This document shows positions 54,572 to 64,000 of a stretch of 64,000 bases of DNA, piece by piece. Source of the stretch: Streptomyces yatensis (GTDB lineage: Bacteria; Actinomycetota; Actinomycetes; Streptomycetales; Streptomycetaceae). A program made the translations under genes and the position numbers. Under the pieces are notes generated by a model that was not told where the DNA came from, did no database searches, and saw nothing but the letters and a program-made list of their open reading frames with translations. The stretch covers positions 2,418,001-2,482,000 of the forward strand of contig NZ_CP072941.1 in assembly GCF_018069625.1 (NCBI RefSeq). Direction: 5' to 3'. Numbering within the stretch: position 1 is the stretch's first letter; each line of letters starts with the position of its first letter.

Positions 54572-54627
54572 GGCTCACGGCTCACGGCTCACGGCTCACG
54601 GCTCACGGCTCACGGCTCACGGCTCAC
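54572..54627. repeat. Eight perfect copies of GGCTCAC, overlapping the serpin stop codon
   Basis: GGCTCAC is repeated eight times without change from 54572 to 54627. The serpin stop codon (minus-strand TGA, 54626-54624) lies in the last copy, so the repeat begins exactly at the end of the reading frame. The array lies between convergent genes. A seven-base unit is not a multiple of three. Confidence 0.97.
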
Positions 54628-55817
54628 CACATCGTGTCGGCCCCGGGCTCGGGCTCGGTGACCCAGCCCGCCGTCAGCACCAGACCGGTGGCGCGGTGCA
54701 CGGCCAGGAAGCCGAACGGCCGGTCGTACCGCACGCTGATCAGCTTCACCTTCCGCCGCGGCGGCGCCGAACCGGGCGCCATGGAGAACGCGGTCACCGC
54801 CGCCGCCCAGAACCCCTCGGCGCTGAACGAGGCGGTCATGGACTGCTCCCCGGAGGACAGCGCCAGCGCGGCCGGGCTGATCCCCGGGAAGTGGCCGCGC
54901 GCGGTGTCCTGGGCGGTACGCAGCCCGAACAGCTCGGCCCGGCGCAGCAGATCGTGCCGGGCCTTCACGGTGAAGGCCGGGGTGGTGAGCGTCACCCGGG
55001 GCGTGGGGTCCCAGCTCTCGACCTCCATCACCTGGACTCCGGGCCCGGCCGCGCCCGGCGGCAGCGCCGAGCCGGGCCATCCCTCGTACCGCCCGGCCAC
55101 CGCGCCGATCCCGGCCTCCAGCACCTCGCCGCCCGGTGCGTCCTCGGCGCCCAGGGCCAGATGCACATCCAGCCCGTTGCCGCCCGCGACCCCGGAGAGG
55201 GTGAGCGGACCGGCCGGAGTGTCGGGGACGACCCGCAGCACCCCGTCGAGGTCGTCCACGGACCGGGTCAGCCCGGCCAGCGACCGGTCCCGCCACGGGC
55301 CGCTCCGCGGCATCAGCCAGCCCGGCCGGAACGGCTGCAGCCAGGCCGTCCGCACCGTGAGCGCCCCGGCCAGCACCAGCTGGGTGGCGGGGCTGAGCGG
55401 CACCGGCAGCTCGGCGATCGCGCCCCGGGTGCACCGGGACGCCCAGGCGTCCAGCTCCTTGCGGTCGTGCTCGCTGTCCCCGGTCAGCGCACCCCGTACG
55501 CCCGGCGGCAGCGCGGCCTCCCACGCGGGCCGGATCGGCAGCTCCTGGCGGGTCCACAGCCCGGTGGCGGCGTCGACACCGTCCATGCCGTCCAGCGCCC
55601 CGAGCAGCGCGCCGCCGAGCGCCGCCGCCCGGTCGGCGCCGACGCCCAGCGCGTCCTCCAGCTCCTGGCGGGCCGGGCCCCCGGCACCGCCCGCGAGCAG
55701 GGCGAGCAGCGGCCAGACCCCGGTGGCGGCGAGGACCGTGCCCTCGTCCCCCACGGCGGCCCGCGCCCACCTCGCCGTCATCGTGTTGACGGCCCCTACG
55801 GCGGTCGCGTCGGTCAT
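54624..55817 (-). CDS. Serpin-family protease inhibitor
   Basis: A 397-residue serpin without a signal peptide. The helical N-terminal part is present, as is the reactive-loop hinge AEGFWAAAVTAFSMAPGS (Gly at P15-like position and small residues at P12-P9, as in inhibitory serpins). The C-terminal signature YDRPFGFLAVHRATGLVLTA then GWVTEP is also seen. The bond cut (P1-P1') cannot be fixed, but lies within MAPGSAPPRR. It starts 17 nt after the end of hpnO on the same strand, so it is probably transcribed with the hopanoid operon. ATG 55817 has GGGGGA upstream. A role in controlling an intracellular protease is inference. Confidence 0.85.
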   Translation of the reverse strand: MTDATAVGAVNTMTARWARAAVGDEGTVLAATGVWPLLALLAGGAGGPARQELEDALGVGADRAAALGGALLGALDGMDGVDAATGLWTRQELPIRPAWEAALPPGVRGALTGDSEHDRKELDAWASRCTRGAIAELPVPLSPATQLVLAGALTVRTAWLQPFRPGWLMPRSGPWRDRSLAGLTRSVDDLDGVLRVVPDTPAGPLTLSGVAGGNGLDVHLALGAEDAPGGEVLEAGIGAVAGRYEGWPGSALPPGAAGPGVQVMEVESWDPTPRVTLTTPAFTVKARHDLLRRAELFGLRTAQDTARGHFPGISPAALALSSGEQSMTASFSAEGFWAAAVTAFSMAPGSAPPRRKVKLISVRYDRPFGFLAVHRATGLVLTAGWVTEPEPGADTMW

Positions 55818-55834
55818 GCCGGGTCCCCCATCGG

Positions 55835-57241
55835 TCAGCGGTTGGCCACCGCCTGCTTGACGAGAGTCCGGCCGAACTCCCACATCAGGCCGCCGCCCTG
55901 GTGTGCGTCGTCCATGACCGCGGTGAACGCCTCGACGAACCGGTCCACTTCCCGCTCGCCGATGATCAGCGGCGGAATCAGCTTAATGACCTCCAGATGG
56001 TCCCCGGACACCTGGGTGAGGATGCGATGGCGCCGGAGCAGCGGGACGACGACCATCTGCGCGAACAGCCCCTTGCGCGCCGTCTGCAGCATCGCCCACC
56101 GGCTGCGCAGCCCCAGTGAGCTGGGCCTGCCGAACTCGATGCCGATCATCAGCCCCCGGCCGCGGACGTCGTGCAGCAGCTCGTAGCGGTCCACGAGCGC
56201 GGCGAGGCGCTCGCGCAGCAGATCGCCGGTGCGGCGGGCGTTCGCCACGATCTCCTCGTCCTCCATGACGGCGAGGACGGCGAGCCCGGCCGCCATGGCC
56301 TGGGCGTTGGCGCCGAAGCTGGCGGAGTGGACCAGCACCCGGTCCATCGAGGAGTAGACCTTCCGGAAGATCCAGTCCTTGCCGAGGGTCGCGCCGACCG
56401 GCACATAGCCGCCGGAGAGGGCCTTGGCCACGCACACCAGATCCGGTTCGACACCGTCCTCGTGGCTGTAGGCGAAGAAGTCCCCGGTGCGGCCGAGGCC
56501 GGTCTGCACCTCGTCCGCGATGAGCAGCGCCTTGTGGCGGTGGAGCAGCTCCTGCGCGGCGCGCAGAAAGCCGGGCGGGGTCTCGTGCACCCCCTTGCCC
56601 TGGATGGGCTCCACCACGAACGCCGCCACGTCCCCGCGCGCCAACTCCCGCTCCAGCGCGTCGAGATCGCCCATCTCGATGGCGGTGTCGGGCAGCAGCG
56701 GGGCGAACCCCTTGCGGAAGCCGTCCTCGCCGTTGACCGACAGCGAGCCGGTGGTCAGCCCGTGGAAGGCGTGGGCGCAGTAGAGGATGCGCGGCTTACG
56801 GGTGGCGTAGCGGGCGAACTTCAGGGCCGTCTCGACGGCCTCGGTACCGCTGTTGCCGAAGAAGACCCGGTCCAGATGCGGCGCCTGGGCCAGCAGCCGC
56901 TCGGCCAGCAGACCGGGCAGCGGCTGGCAGTCGAAGCGGGTCAGATCGGCCAGGTCGGCGTCCAGGACGTCGTGCAGCGCCTTGCGGACCACGGGGTGGT
57001 GGCGGCCCAGGCCCATCACCCCGAAGCCGGCGAGCATGTCGAGGTAGTCCTGCCCCTCGTCGTCCCAGAAGTACGCGCCCTCGCCCCGCTCGTAGACCTT
57101 GTCGAATCCGATGGTCTGCAGCATCCGGGGCAGTTGGTGGTTGAGATGCCGGGTGTGCAGGTCGTACCGCTCCGAGGCGCGCTCGGCCAGCAGCTTCCCG
57201 AGGTCGAAGCCCGAATGCCGCTGCTGCTCGGCTGCTGTCAT
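55835..57241 (-). CDS. hpnO: Class-III aminotransferase of hopanoid biosynthesis (HpnO)
   Basis: A 468-residue PLP aminotransferase of the ornithine/GABA type. Aldimine region [20 protein letters not shown], Asp and pocket in [23 protein letters not shown] lysine in [16 protein letters not shown]. In hopanoid loci this enzyme converts a ribosylhopane aldehyde to aminobacteriohopanetriol. Its ATG overlaps the dxs stop (ATGA). Position at the end of shc-hpnG-hpnH-ispG-dxs supports HpnO over ornithine aminotransferase. Confidence 0.9.
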   Translation of the reverse strand: MTAAEQQRHSGFDLGKLLAERASERYDLHTRHLNHQLPRMLQTIGFDKVYERGEGAYFWDDEGQDYLDMLAGFGVMGLGRHHPVVRKALHDVLDADLADLTRFDCQPLPGLLAERLLAQAPHLDRVFFGNSGTEAVETALKFARYATRKPRILYCAHAFHGLTTGSLSVNGEDGFRKGFAPLLPDTAIEMGDLDALERELARGDVAAFVVEPIQGKGVHETPPGFLRAAQELLHRHKALLIADEVQTGLGRTGDFFAYSHEDGVEPDLVCVAKALSGGYVPVGATLGKDWIFRKVYSSMDRVLVHSASFGANAQAMAAGLAVLAVMEDEEIVANARRTGDLLRERLAALVDRYELLHDVRGRGLMIGIEFGRPSSLGLRSRWAMLQTARKGLFAQMVVVPLLRRHRILTQVSGDHLEVIKLIPPLIIGEREVDRFVEAFTAVMDDAHQGGGLMWEFGRTLVKQAVANR

Positions 57242-59205
57242 CCCTGGCTCTCCTTGGCGGCGGCGGTACGGGCCCGGGCGGCGGTACGGGACTCGGCGGC
57301 GGTACCGGCCTGGGCGGCGCCGCTCGCGCGCTGCTGACGGGCGGCGATACGGGTCAGGGCCGCCCCGATCCGGCCCGCGATCTCGGCGGGGGTGAGCCCG
57401 ATGTCGGCGAGCACCTCACCGCGCTTGGCATGGGGCAGGAACTCCTCGGGGATGCCGAACGTCCGCACCGGCAGGTCGACTTCGGCGTCCCGCAGCGTCT
57501 GGGCGACCGCCGCGCCCACCCCTCCGGTGCGCACATTGTCCTCGACGACGGCCACCAGCCGGTGGCGCGCCGCGAGTCCCGGCAGCTCGGGGTCGACGGG
57601 CTTGACCCAGCGCGGATCGACGACCGTGCAGCCGATACCGCGCTCGGCCAGCAGCTCGGCGGCGCGCAGCGCGACGGTGGCCATGACCCCGGCCGCGACG
57701 AGGAGGACGTCCTCGCCCCGGCGCAGGACGTCCATCCCGCCGACGCGGTCGAGGGCCGCGATGGGCTGCCCCACCGACTCCTTGGGGAAGCGGATGACGG
57801 TCGGCGCGTCGTCCACGTCGATCGCCTCGCGCAGCTGGGCGCGCAGCTGGTCGGCGTCGCGCGGGGCGGCGATCCGCAGCCCCGGCACCACCTGGAGGAC
57901 GGACATGTCCCACATGCCGTTGTGGCTCGGCCCGTCCGTGCCGGTGACACCGGCCCGGTCCAGGACGAAGGTCACCCCGCAGCGGTGCAGGGCGATATCC
58001 ATGAGCAGCTGGTCGAAGGCGCGGCCCAGGAAGGTGGCGTAGACGGCGAAGACCGGGTGGAGTCCGCCGGTGGCGAGCCCGGCCGCCGAGACCGCCCCGT
58101 GCTGCTCGGCGATGCCGACGTCCCACACCCGCTCGGGATACGCCTCGGCGAAGCCGGCGAGGCCCACGGGGTGCAGCATCGCGGCGGTCAGGGCGACCAC
58201 ATCGGGCCGCTCGGCGCCGATCCGCACCATCTCCTCCCCGAACACCGAGGTCCATGAGCGGCCGCCGGAGGGGATGAGGGGCGCGCAGGTGAGCGGGTCC
58301 ATCGCGGCGACGGTGTGGAAACGATCCGCCTCGTCCTCCAGCGCGGGCCGGTAGCCGCGTCCCTTCTCGGTGAGGCAGTGGACGAGGACCGGGCCGTGGA
58401 ACCGCTTGGCGCGGCGCAGGGCCGACTCGACCGCCTCGGTGTCATGGCCGTCGATGGGGCCGACGTACTTCAGCCCCAGGTCCTCGAACATGCCCTGCGG
58501 GGCGAAGGCGTCCTTGAACCCCTTCTTGGCGCCGTGCAGCGAGCCGTACAGCGGCTGGCCGACCACGGGGGTGCGCTGCAGCACCTCCTTGCCCCAGGCC
58601 AGGAAGCGCTCGTAGCCGTCGGTGGTGCGGAGGGTGGCGAGGTGGTTGGCGAGCCCGCCGATGGTCGGCGCGTAGGAGCGCTCGTTGTCGTTGACGACGA
58701 TGACCAGCGGGCGGTCCCGGGCGGCGGCGATGTTGTTGAGCGCCTCCCAGGCCATCCCGCCGGTCAGCGCCCCGTCCCCGATGACGGCGACGACATGGTC
58801 GGTGGCGCCGCGCACCTCATTGGCCTTGGCGAGGCCGTCGGCCCAGCCCAGCACGGTGGAGGCGTGGCTGTTCTCGATGACGTCGTGCTCGGATTCGGCC
58901 CGTGACGGATAGCCGGACAGCCCGCCCTTGTGGCGGAGCTTGGAGAAGTCCTGACGGCCGGTGAGCAGTTTGTGGACGTAGGACTGGTGGCCGGTGTCCC
59001 ACAGGATGCGATCGGCGGGCGAGTCGAAGACGCGGTGCAGGGCTATGGACAGCTCGACCACGCCGAGATTCGGTCCCAGATGGCCTCCGGTCCTGGCCAC
59101 CGCGTCGATCAGGAACTCCCTGATCTCCTGGGCGAGCACGTCCAGTTCCTCACCGGTCAGCGCCTTGAGGTCGTGCGGGCCCCGGATGTTCTCCAGCAAC
59201 GGCAT
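57238..59205 (-). CDS. dxs: 1-deoxy-D-xylulose-5-phosphate synthase
   Basis: The 655-residue first enzyme of the MEP pathway. It condenses pyruvate and glyceraldehyde-3-phosphate using thiamine diphosphate. Motifs seen: [36 protein letters not shown], ThDP-binding [16 protein letters not shown] with ND further on, catalytic Glu in [16 protein letters not shown], and [10 protein letters not shown]. The C-terminal 40 residues are Ala/Arg-rich and variable. Its place beside ispG in the hopanoid operon suggests a second, dedicated isoprenoid supply. Confidence 0.96.
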   Translation of the reverse strand: MPLLENIRGPHDLKALTGEELDVLAQEIREFLIDAVARTGGHLGPNLGVVELSIALHRVFDSPADRILWDTGHQSYVHKLLTGRQDFSKLRHKGGLSGYPSRAESEHDVIENSHASTVLGWADGLAKANEVRGATDHVVAVIGDGALTGGMAWEALNNIAAARDRPLVIVVNDNERSYAPTIGGLANHLATLRTTDGYERFLAWGKEVLQRTPVVGQPLYGSLHGAKKGFKDAFAPQGMFEDLGLKYVGPIDGHDTEAVESALRRAKRFHGPVLVHCLTEKGRGYRPALEDEADRFHTVAAMDPLTCAPLIPSGGRSWTSVFGEEMVRIGAERPDVVALTAAMLHPVGLAGFAEAYPERVWDVGIAEQHGAVSAAGLATGGLHPVFAVYATFLGRAFDQLLMDIALHRCGVTFVLDRAGVTGTDGPSHNGMWDMSVLQVVPGLRIAAPRDADQLRAQLREAIDVDDAPTVIRFPKESVGQPIAALDRVGGMDVLRRGEDVLLVAAGVMATVALRAAELLAERGIGCTVVDPRWVKPVDPELPGLAARHRLVAVVEDNVRTGGVGAAVAQTLRDAEVDLPVRTFGIPEEFLPHAKRGEVLADIGLTPAEIAGRIGAALTRIAARQQRASGAAQAGTAAESRTAARARTAAAKESQG

Positions 59206-59226
59206 GTCGGTTCCCCTCCTCGTGTA

Positions 59227-60393
59227 TCAGCCCACGGTGACGTCCGGGGTGCCCGACGGGACCCCCTCGTCCTCCATGCGCCGCGCGATGTTCATGGCCT
59301 CGTCGATCAGGGTCTCCACGATCTTCGACTCCGGCACGGTCTTGATGACCTCACCCTTCACGAAGATCTGCCCCTTGCCGTTACCCGAAGCGACACCCAG
59401 ATCCGCCTCACGCGCCTCACCGGGGCCGTTCACCACACACCCCATCACCGCCACGCGCAGCGGAACCTCCATGCCGTCCAGACCGGCCGTCACCTCGTCC
59501 GCCAGCTTGTACACATCCACCTGCGCCCGCCCACACGACGGACACGAAACGATCTCCAGCCGCCGCTGCCGCAGATTCAGCGACTCCAGGATCTGGATCC
59601 CGACCTTGACCTCCTCCGCCGGAGGCGCCGACAGCGAGACCCGGATCGTGTCCCCGATCCCCTCACTGAGCAGCGCACCGAACGCCACCGCCGACTTGAT
59701 CGTCCCCTGGAACGCCGGACCCGCCTCCGTCACCCCCAGGTGCAGCGGATAGTCGCACTGCGCCGCCAGCTGACGGTAGGCGTTGACCATCACCACCGGA
59801 TCGTTGTGCTTCACCGAGATCTTGATATCCCGGAAACCGTGCTCCTCGAACAGCGAGCACTCCCACAACGCCGACTCCACCAACGCCTCCGGCGTGGCCT
59901 TGCCGTACTTCTCCAGCAGCCGCTTGTCCAGCGACCCCGCGTTCACCCCGATACGGATCGGCACACCCGCGTCCGAGGCCGCCCTCGCGATCTCCTTGAC
60001 CTTGTCGTCGAACTGCCGGATGTTCCCCGGATTCACCCGCACCGCCGCACACCCGGCATCGATCGCCGCGAACACGTACTTCGGCTGGAAATGAATGTCC
60101 GCGATCACCGGAATCTGCGACTTCTTCGCGATCACCGGCAACGCGTCCGCGTCATCCTGCGACGGACACGCCACCCGCACGATCTGACAGCCCGACGCCG
60201 TCAGCTCCGCGATCTGCTGCAGCGTCGCCCCGATGTCCGCCGTCACCGTCGTCGTCATCGACTGCACCGAGATCGGCGCGTCGCCACCCACGGCCACCGG
60301 ACCGACCTGGAGGCGGCGCGAGACCCGGCGCGGTGCGAGCGGCCTGCCCGGCATGGCGGGCAGGCCGAGTGCCACTGGTTCCGCCGAGCTCAT
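59227..60393 (-). CDS. ispG: 4-hydroxy-3-methylbut-2-enyl-diphosphate synthase
   Basis: The 388-residue [4Fe-4S] enzyme (GcpE) of the MEP pathway. Barrel domain with [20 protein letters not shown] and [16 protein letters not shown]. Cluster-ligand cysteines lie in [20 protein letters not shown] and [18 protein letters not shown]. Start ATG 60393 (MSSAEP) is preferred; ATG 60405 would overlap hpnH by 8 nt. From about 59340 to 60290 the plus strand is strongly C-rich over G (14-15 G against 26 C in sampled 60-base lines), unlike dxs and hpnH; gene conversion with a second ispG elsewhere is one explanation. Confidence 0.95.
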   Translation of the reverse strand: MSSAEPVALGLPAMPGRPLAPRRVSRRLQVGPVAVGGDAPISVQSMTTTVTADIGATLQQIAELTASGCQIVRVACPSQDDADALPVIAKKSQIPVIADIHFQPKYVFAAIDAGCAAVRVNPGNIRQFDDKVKEIARAASDAGVPIRIGVNAGSLDKRLLEKYGKATPEALVESALWECSLFEEHGFRDIKISVKHNDPVVMVNAYRQLAAQCDYPLHLGVTEAGPAFQGTIKSAVAFGALLSEGIGDTIRVSLSAPPAEEVKVGIQILESLNLRQRRLEIVSCPSCGRAQVDVYKLADEVTAGLDGMEVPLRVAVMGCVVNGPGEAREADLGVASGNGKGQIFVKGEVIKTVPESKIVETLIDEAMNIARRMEDEGVPSGTPDVTVG

Positions 60394-60397
60394 CCCG

Positions 60398-61423
60398 TCA
60401 CCCATGGCTTCCGGCGGCGGTCTCCCGGGCGGCGCGCAGCGACTCCTTGAGGGAGCCCATGGTCGCCAGGACCGCGGTGGGCTCATAGCCGCAGTGGGCC
60501 ATGCAGTTGTCGCAGCGCGGGTCCTTGCCGCGGCCGTACTTGTCCCAGTCGGTCTCCTTGACCAGCTGGCGGTAGGTCGGGACATAGCCGTCGCTCATCA
60601 GATAGCAGGGGCGCTGCCAGCCGAAGAGCGAGTAGTTGGGGATGCCCCACGCGGTGCACGGGAAGTCCGCCTTGCCCTCGAGGAAGTCGAGGAAGAGCGG
60701 GCTGTGGTTGAGCCGCCAGCGGCGCCGGTTGCCTCCGGCGAACGCCTTGCGGAACAGCTCGCGGGTCTGCTCGACGCCCAGGAAGTGCTCCTGGTCGGGC
60801 GCCTTCTCATAGGCGTAGGCGGGCGAGATCATCATCTCGTCCACCTCGAGCTCGTCATTGAGGAAGTCGAGCACGTCGACGACGGTCTGCGGGGTGTCGG
60901 TATTGAAGAACGTGGAATTGGTGGTGACCCGGAAGCCGCGCCGCTTGGCCTCCTTGATGGCCTCCACCGCCTCGTCGAACACCCCCTCCTTCGCCACCGA
61001 TTCGTCGTGCCGCTCCCGCAGCCCGTCGATGTGCACCGCGAAGGCGAAGTATGGGGAGGGGGTGAACAGATGCATCTTCTTCCGCAGCAGCATCGCGTTG
61101 GTGCACAGGAAGACGTACTTCTTCCGCTGCACCAGCTGCCGTGCGATCTCGTCGATCTGCGGGTGCATCAGGGGCTCGCCGCCCGCGATGGACACCATCG
61201 GCGCACCCGACTCCAGCACCGCGCCCACCGCCTGGGCGACGGGCATGCGCTGCTTGAGGACCCCGGCCGGATGCTGGATCTTTCCGCAGCCCTCGCACTT
61301 GAGATTGCACGCGAACAGCGGCTCGAGCTCGACGATCAGCGGGAACTTGTCCCGCCGCTTGATCATCTTCTGTTCAAAGAGATACGTCGCGACCCGGATG
61401 GTCTGGCGGAGAGGCATGGCCAT
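60398..61423 (-). CDS. hpnH: Adenosyl-hopene transferase HpnH (radical SAM)
   Basis: The 341-residue radical-SAM enzyme that joins the 5'-deoxyadenosyl group to hopene, giving adenosylhopane. N-terminal [20 protein letters not shown], cluster motif [17 protein letters not shown] (CxxxCxxC), SAM-binding [16 protein letters not shown], and the C-terminal Cys motif [17 protein letters not shown]. Its first 50 nt overlap the 3' end of hpnG; AGGAGGTGAG before the ATG lies inside hpnG. Confidence 0.95.
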   Translation of the reverse strand: MAMPLRQTIRVATYLFEQKMIKRRDKFPLIVELEPLFACNLKCEGCGKIQHPAGVLKQRMPVAQAVGAVLESGAPMVSIAGGEPLMHPQIDEIARQLVQRKKYVFLCTNAMLLRKKMHLFTPSPYFAFAVHIDGLRERHDESVAKEGVFDEAVEAIKEAKRRGFRVTTNSTFFNTDTPQTVVDVLDFLNDELEVDEMMISPAYAYEKAPDQEHFLGVEQTRELFRKAFAGGNRRRWRLNHSPLFLDFLEGKADFPCTAWGIPNYSLFGWQRPCYLMSDGYVPTYRQLVKETDWDKYGRGKDPRCDNCMAHCGYEPTAVLATMGSLKESLRAARETAAGSHG

Positions 61424-62138
61424 CTAGCTCACCTCCTGGGAGCAGCGAAGAATGGTGCCAGTGAAAGAAAGCGGGAAGAACGGTCCGCAATACCCGGAAA
61501 GCTGATATTCCACCGCGCAGCGTGCCGATACGGACGAGTTCATGTTCTGGAGCGTCCACGACCACCCGGACGGCCGCAACCGGACGGACGCCGTGGCCGA
61601 TGGCGGTGCGCAGGGTCGCGGCGGACTCCATGTCCACCGCGATGGCGCCGGTGCTGTGCAGCGCGGCCCGCTCCGCGCCGCGCACCACATGGTCGGAGCC
61701 CACGACCGGGCCGATGTGAACTCTCCGGCGGGGGCCGCCGGAGAGCGGACGTGACAGGGCGTCGGCGAGGATCCGGGGGCCGGTGCATACGGTGCGGCCC
61801 GCCGGATCGCGGGTCTCGTCGGCGACAACGATGTCCCCGGGGTGCATCCCCGGGGCCAGTCCGGCGCAGAAGCCGGTGGCGATGACGGCGGTCCGCGGCT
61901 CCCCGGACGCCCCGGGCTCACCGGACACCCCGCGCCGCTCCCCGGGCTCACCGGACCTTCCGGTCAGCGCCCGGGCCACGGCGCGCTCGGCCGACTGCGG
62001 CCCCATGCCCGTGCGCAGCACGGTCACGGGCCCGGCGGCGCCGGAGCCGGCGCCGCGCAGGGCGAACCGCTCGATGCCGAGCGCACAGGCGATCAGCAGC
62101 GGGGCACCGCCGGCCTCCGGGGCCGGATCGGCGGACAT
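61374..62138 (-). CDS. hpnG: Hopanoid nucleoside phosphorylase HpnG
   Basis: A 254-residue phosphorylase that removes adenine from adenosylhopane to give phosphoribohopane. PNP/UDP-phosphorylase-fold features: VLRTGMGPQSAERAVARAL, VIATGFCAGLAPGMHPGDIV, and GAIAVDMESAATLRTAIG with the Asp-Met-Glu substrate motif. A Gly/Glu/Pro-rich insert (SGEPGERRGVSGEPGASGEP) is encoded by short DNA repeats. The tail after LPAFFHWHHSSLLPG runs about 20 residues into hpnH and may be an extension. ATG 62138 overlaps the shc stop as TGATG. Confidence 0.9.
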   Translation of the reverse strand: MSADPAPEAGGAPLLIACALGIERFALRGAGSGAAGPVTVLRTGMGPQSAERAVARALTGRSGEPGERRGVSGEPGASGEPRTAVIATGFCAGLAPGMHPGDIVVADETRDPAGRTVCTGPRILADALSRPLSGGPRRRVHIGPVVGSDHVVRGAERAALHSTGAIAVDMESAATLRTAIGHGVRPVAAVRVVVDAPEHELVRIGTLRGGISAFRVLRTVLPAFFHWHHSSLLPGGELDGHASPPDHPGRDVSL

Positions 62139-64000
62139 CAGCCGCTCCGCGGTCGCGCCCCGGTGGGCTCGCCGTGGACATACCGGCCGAGTGCCGTGAC
62201 CGGGAAGACCTGCCGGTACAGGTGGTAGTTGATGGAGAAGTCCCAGGGGAAGCCGGTGCCGGTGAAGTACGGCTCGTCCCAGGAGCCGTCCTCGCGCTGG
62301 GTCTCGGCGAGCCAGGTGACCCCGCGCTCGACGGCCGCGCCGTCCCGCTCCCCCGCCGCCAGCAGCGCGAGCAGTGCCCACGCCGTCTGCGAGGCGGTGG
62401 AGGCGCCCCGGCCCATCCACTCGGCGTCGAGGTAGGAGCGCTGGTCCTCGCCCCAGCCGCCGTCCTCGTTCTGGACACTCTCCAGCCAGCGGACGGCCCG
62501 GCGGACCGCCGGATGGGAGGCGGGGACGCCCGCGGCGATCAGCGCGGGGACGACCGAGCCGGTGCCGTAGACGTAGTTGGTGCCCCAGCGGCCGAACCAG
62601 GCGCCGCTCGGCTCCTGCTCCGACAGCAGCCAGGCGATACCGCGCCGGGTGCGGGCGTCGTACGTCCTCCCTTCGTGGGCGAGCATCTCGACGACATGCG
62701 CGGTGACATCGGCCGACGGCGGGTCGACGACCTCACCGAAGTCGCAGAACGGCAGCTTGTTGGGGAGCGGGCTGGTGTTGTCGACGTCGAACGCGCCCCA
62801 CGCCCCGTTCTTGGACTGCATGCCCAGGGTCCAGCGCATGGCGCGCCGCACGGCCGCCTCGATCCGCTCGGGCTCGGGGTGGTCGACCCGGCGCAGCGCC
62901 AGGACGACCTCGGCGGTGTCGTCGATGTCGGGGTAGTTGTCGTTGTGGAATTCGAACGCCCAGCCGCCGGAGGGGAGGCCGGGCCGCCGCACCGACCAGT
63001 CGCCGGGCCGGTCGATCTGCTCGGCCAGCATCCAGTCGGCGGCCTTGACCAGCGCCGGGTGGTCCGGGGCGAGCCCGGCGTCGGCGAGCGCGATGGCGGC
63101 CAGGCAGGTGTCCCAGACCGGGGACTGACAGGCTTCGATCATCCGGCTGCCGTCCTCGCGCCACACCGCGAAGCGGTCCAGCGACTCCAGACCGGCGCGC
63201 ATCACCGGGTGGTCGAGGTCGTAGCCGAGCAGATGGAGGGCGATCACGGAGTAGACGGCGGGTGGCTGGATACCGCCCCAGCAGCCGTCGTTCTCCTGGC
63301 GCTCCACGATCCAGCGCGCGCAGGAGCGCAGCGCGGCCCGGCGCAGCGGGCGGAAGGCGACCTTGTGGTACGCGTGCAGGGCCCGGTCCAGCCGCTGGAA
63401 GGCGCCGTCCCACGAGGCGATGGGGGCCGGCGGCCGGGGCGGATTGGGTCTGCGGGGGTCGGTGTGGAGCTCGTCGAGGGGGAAGGGGGCCGGGCGCACC
63501 GGGCGTTTGGCCGAGACGATGGTCAGCGGCACGATGGTCTGCCGGGCCCAGCAGCCGAAGTCGTAGATGTTGAGCGGCAGCCACTTCGGGAAGTAGATGA
63601 TCTCCGGTGGCAGCTCGGGCAGGTCCTCCCAGCGCCACCAGCCGAAGAGGGCCAGCCAGATCCGGGTGAACACCCTGGCCGCCGCGATGCCGCCCCGGGA
63701 GCGCACCCAGGCGGAGGCGGCGGCCATATGGGGCGCGTCGGGCTCGTCCCCGGCCAGCCGCAGGGCGACATACGCCTCGATGGTGGTGGAGAGCTCGGGC
63801 GGACCGCCGTGGAAGGAGGCCCAGGTGCCGTCGGCGCCCTGCTGGGAGCGGAGGAAGCGGGCCGCGGCGTCGAGGGTATCGGGGTCCTGGATACCGAGGA
63901 ACTGCCGGAGCATCAGATCCTCGGCGTCCATGGTGACGTTGGTCTCCAGGTCGCCCTTCCACCAGCCCCGCTCGTCCTGGCGGGACAGCAGGTGCTCCAC
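62138..64000 (-). CDS. shc: Squalene-hopene cyclase, N-terminus beyond the window
   Basis: At least 620 residues; the frame continues past the window end, so the N-terminal part (some 25-60 residues) is missing. The catalytic DxDDTA motif is present (YPDIDDTAEVVLALRRVDHP). QW repeats are plentiful (GTWASF, GCWGG, GAWGAF, GAWFGRWG, GGWGED, GSWDE), and the C-terminus has GTGFPWDFSINYHLYRQVFP. It folds squalene to hopene/hopanol on the membrane. It is the most upstream gene seen of a leftward operon; squalene-forming genes would be expected beyond 64000. Confidence 0.96.
   Translation of the reverse strand: MEHLLSRQDERGWWKGDLETNVTMDAEDLMLRQFLGIQDPDTLDAAARFLRSQQGADGTWASFHGGPPELSTTIEAYVALRLAGDEPDAPHMAAASAWVRSRGGIAAARVFTRIWLALFGWWRWEDLPELPPEIIYFPKWLPLNIYDFGCWARQTIVPLTIVSAKRPVRPAPFPLDELHTDPRRPNPPRPPAPIASWDGAFQRLDRALHAYHKVAFRPLRRAALRSCARWIVERQENDGCWGGIQPPAVYSVIALHLLGYDLDHPVMRAGLESLDRFAVWREDGSRMIEACQSPVWDTCLAAIALADAGLAPDHPALVKAADWMLAEQIDRPGDWSVRRPGLPSGGWAFEFHNDNYPDIDDTAEVVLALRRVDHPEPERIEAAVRRAMRWTLGMQSKNGAWGAFDVDNTSPLPNKLPFCDFGEVVDPPSADVTAHVVEMLAHEGRTYDARTRRGIAWLLSEQEPSGAWFGRWGTNYVYGTGSVVPALIAAGVPASHPAVRRAVRWLESVQNEDGGWGEDQRSYLDAEWMGRGASTASQTAWALLALLAAGERDGAAVERGVTWLAETQREDGSWDEPYFTGTGFPWDFSINYHLYRQVFPVTALGRYVHGEPTGARPRSG

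Overview
The window is a high-GC actinobacterial chromosome segment, almost certainly Streptomyces. The evidence is third-position G/C bias, many GTG starts, rare TTA leucine codons, secreted polysaccharide hydrolases with Streptomyces-type operators, WhiJ/AbaA-type regulators, and hopanoid genes in the Streptomyces order. Long intergenic arrays of GGGGC(G/A)(G/A)AGCCCC-type repeats resemble those of large-genome hygroscopicus/violaceusniger-type strains, but species cannot be fixed from this.

Layout. 1-3.1 kb: tandem repeat, a MocR-type regulator whose start codon overlaps that of a divergent EamA exporter, and a DUF1918 protein. 3.1-7.1 kb: a secreted glycoside-hydrolase-like protein divergent from a GH74 xyloglucanase with a CebR box and a TTA codon in its signal peptide. 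7.2-8.0 kb: 3-hydroxyacyl-CoA dehydrogenase. 8.0-12.7 kb: an accessory island holding a 35-residue peptide gene 5 nt ahead of a frameshifted PIMT-type methyltransferase, a tRNA-like remnant, a frameshifted collagen-like phage fragment, an XRE/TPR regulator, and three overlapping small genes. 13.0-18.3 kb: MgtC-like membrane protein, small coiled-coil membrane protein, NUDIX hydrolase, TPR regulator, repeats, and a PP2C phosphatase.

19.3-28.5 kb is conserved core: pheT/pheS, a PAS histidine kinase, a TrmH-type rRNA methyltransferase, a 196-bp tandem duplication, rplT, rpmI, infC (apparently AUC-initiated) and a DUF1844 gene. 28.6-35.3 kb: aquaporin, SseB-like protein, mycosin protease with a partner membrane protein, a PLP fold-III enzyme and a DUF2510 lipoprotein-like protein. 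35.3-42.3 kb is a coherent ethanolamine (or amine) gamma-glutamylation module: SDR, aldehyde dehydrogenase, GlnA4-type ligase, FadR-like regulator, APC permease and PuuD-like hydrolase.

42.3-55.8 kb: alpha/beta hydrolase with an orphan TetR-type operator pair, GH46 chitosanase with its CsnR palindrome, metallo-hydrolase, GNAT, GH19 chitinase with DasR-like sites, two gene remnants (TPR regulator; radical-SAM STM4011-type), a DUF397/XRE/ATPase module, SGNH hydrolase, GH36 alpha-galactosidase and tyrosine phosphatase. 54.6-64.0 kb: a leftward hopanoid operon, shc (cut by the window end), hpnG, hpnH, ispG, dxs, hpnO, followed 17 nt later by a serpin gene whose stop codon lies inside an eight-copy 7-bp repeat.

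Together the genes couple scavenging of chitin, chitosan, xyloglucan, galactosides and ethanolamine to core translation and to isoprenoid membrane-lipid synthesis. At least six genes carry TTA codons, which suggests control by the bldA tRNA and hence by development.
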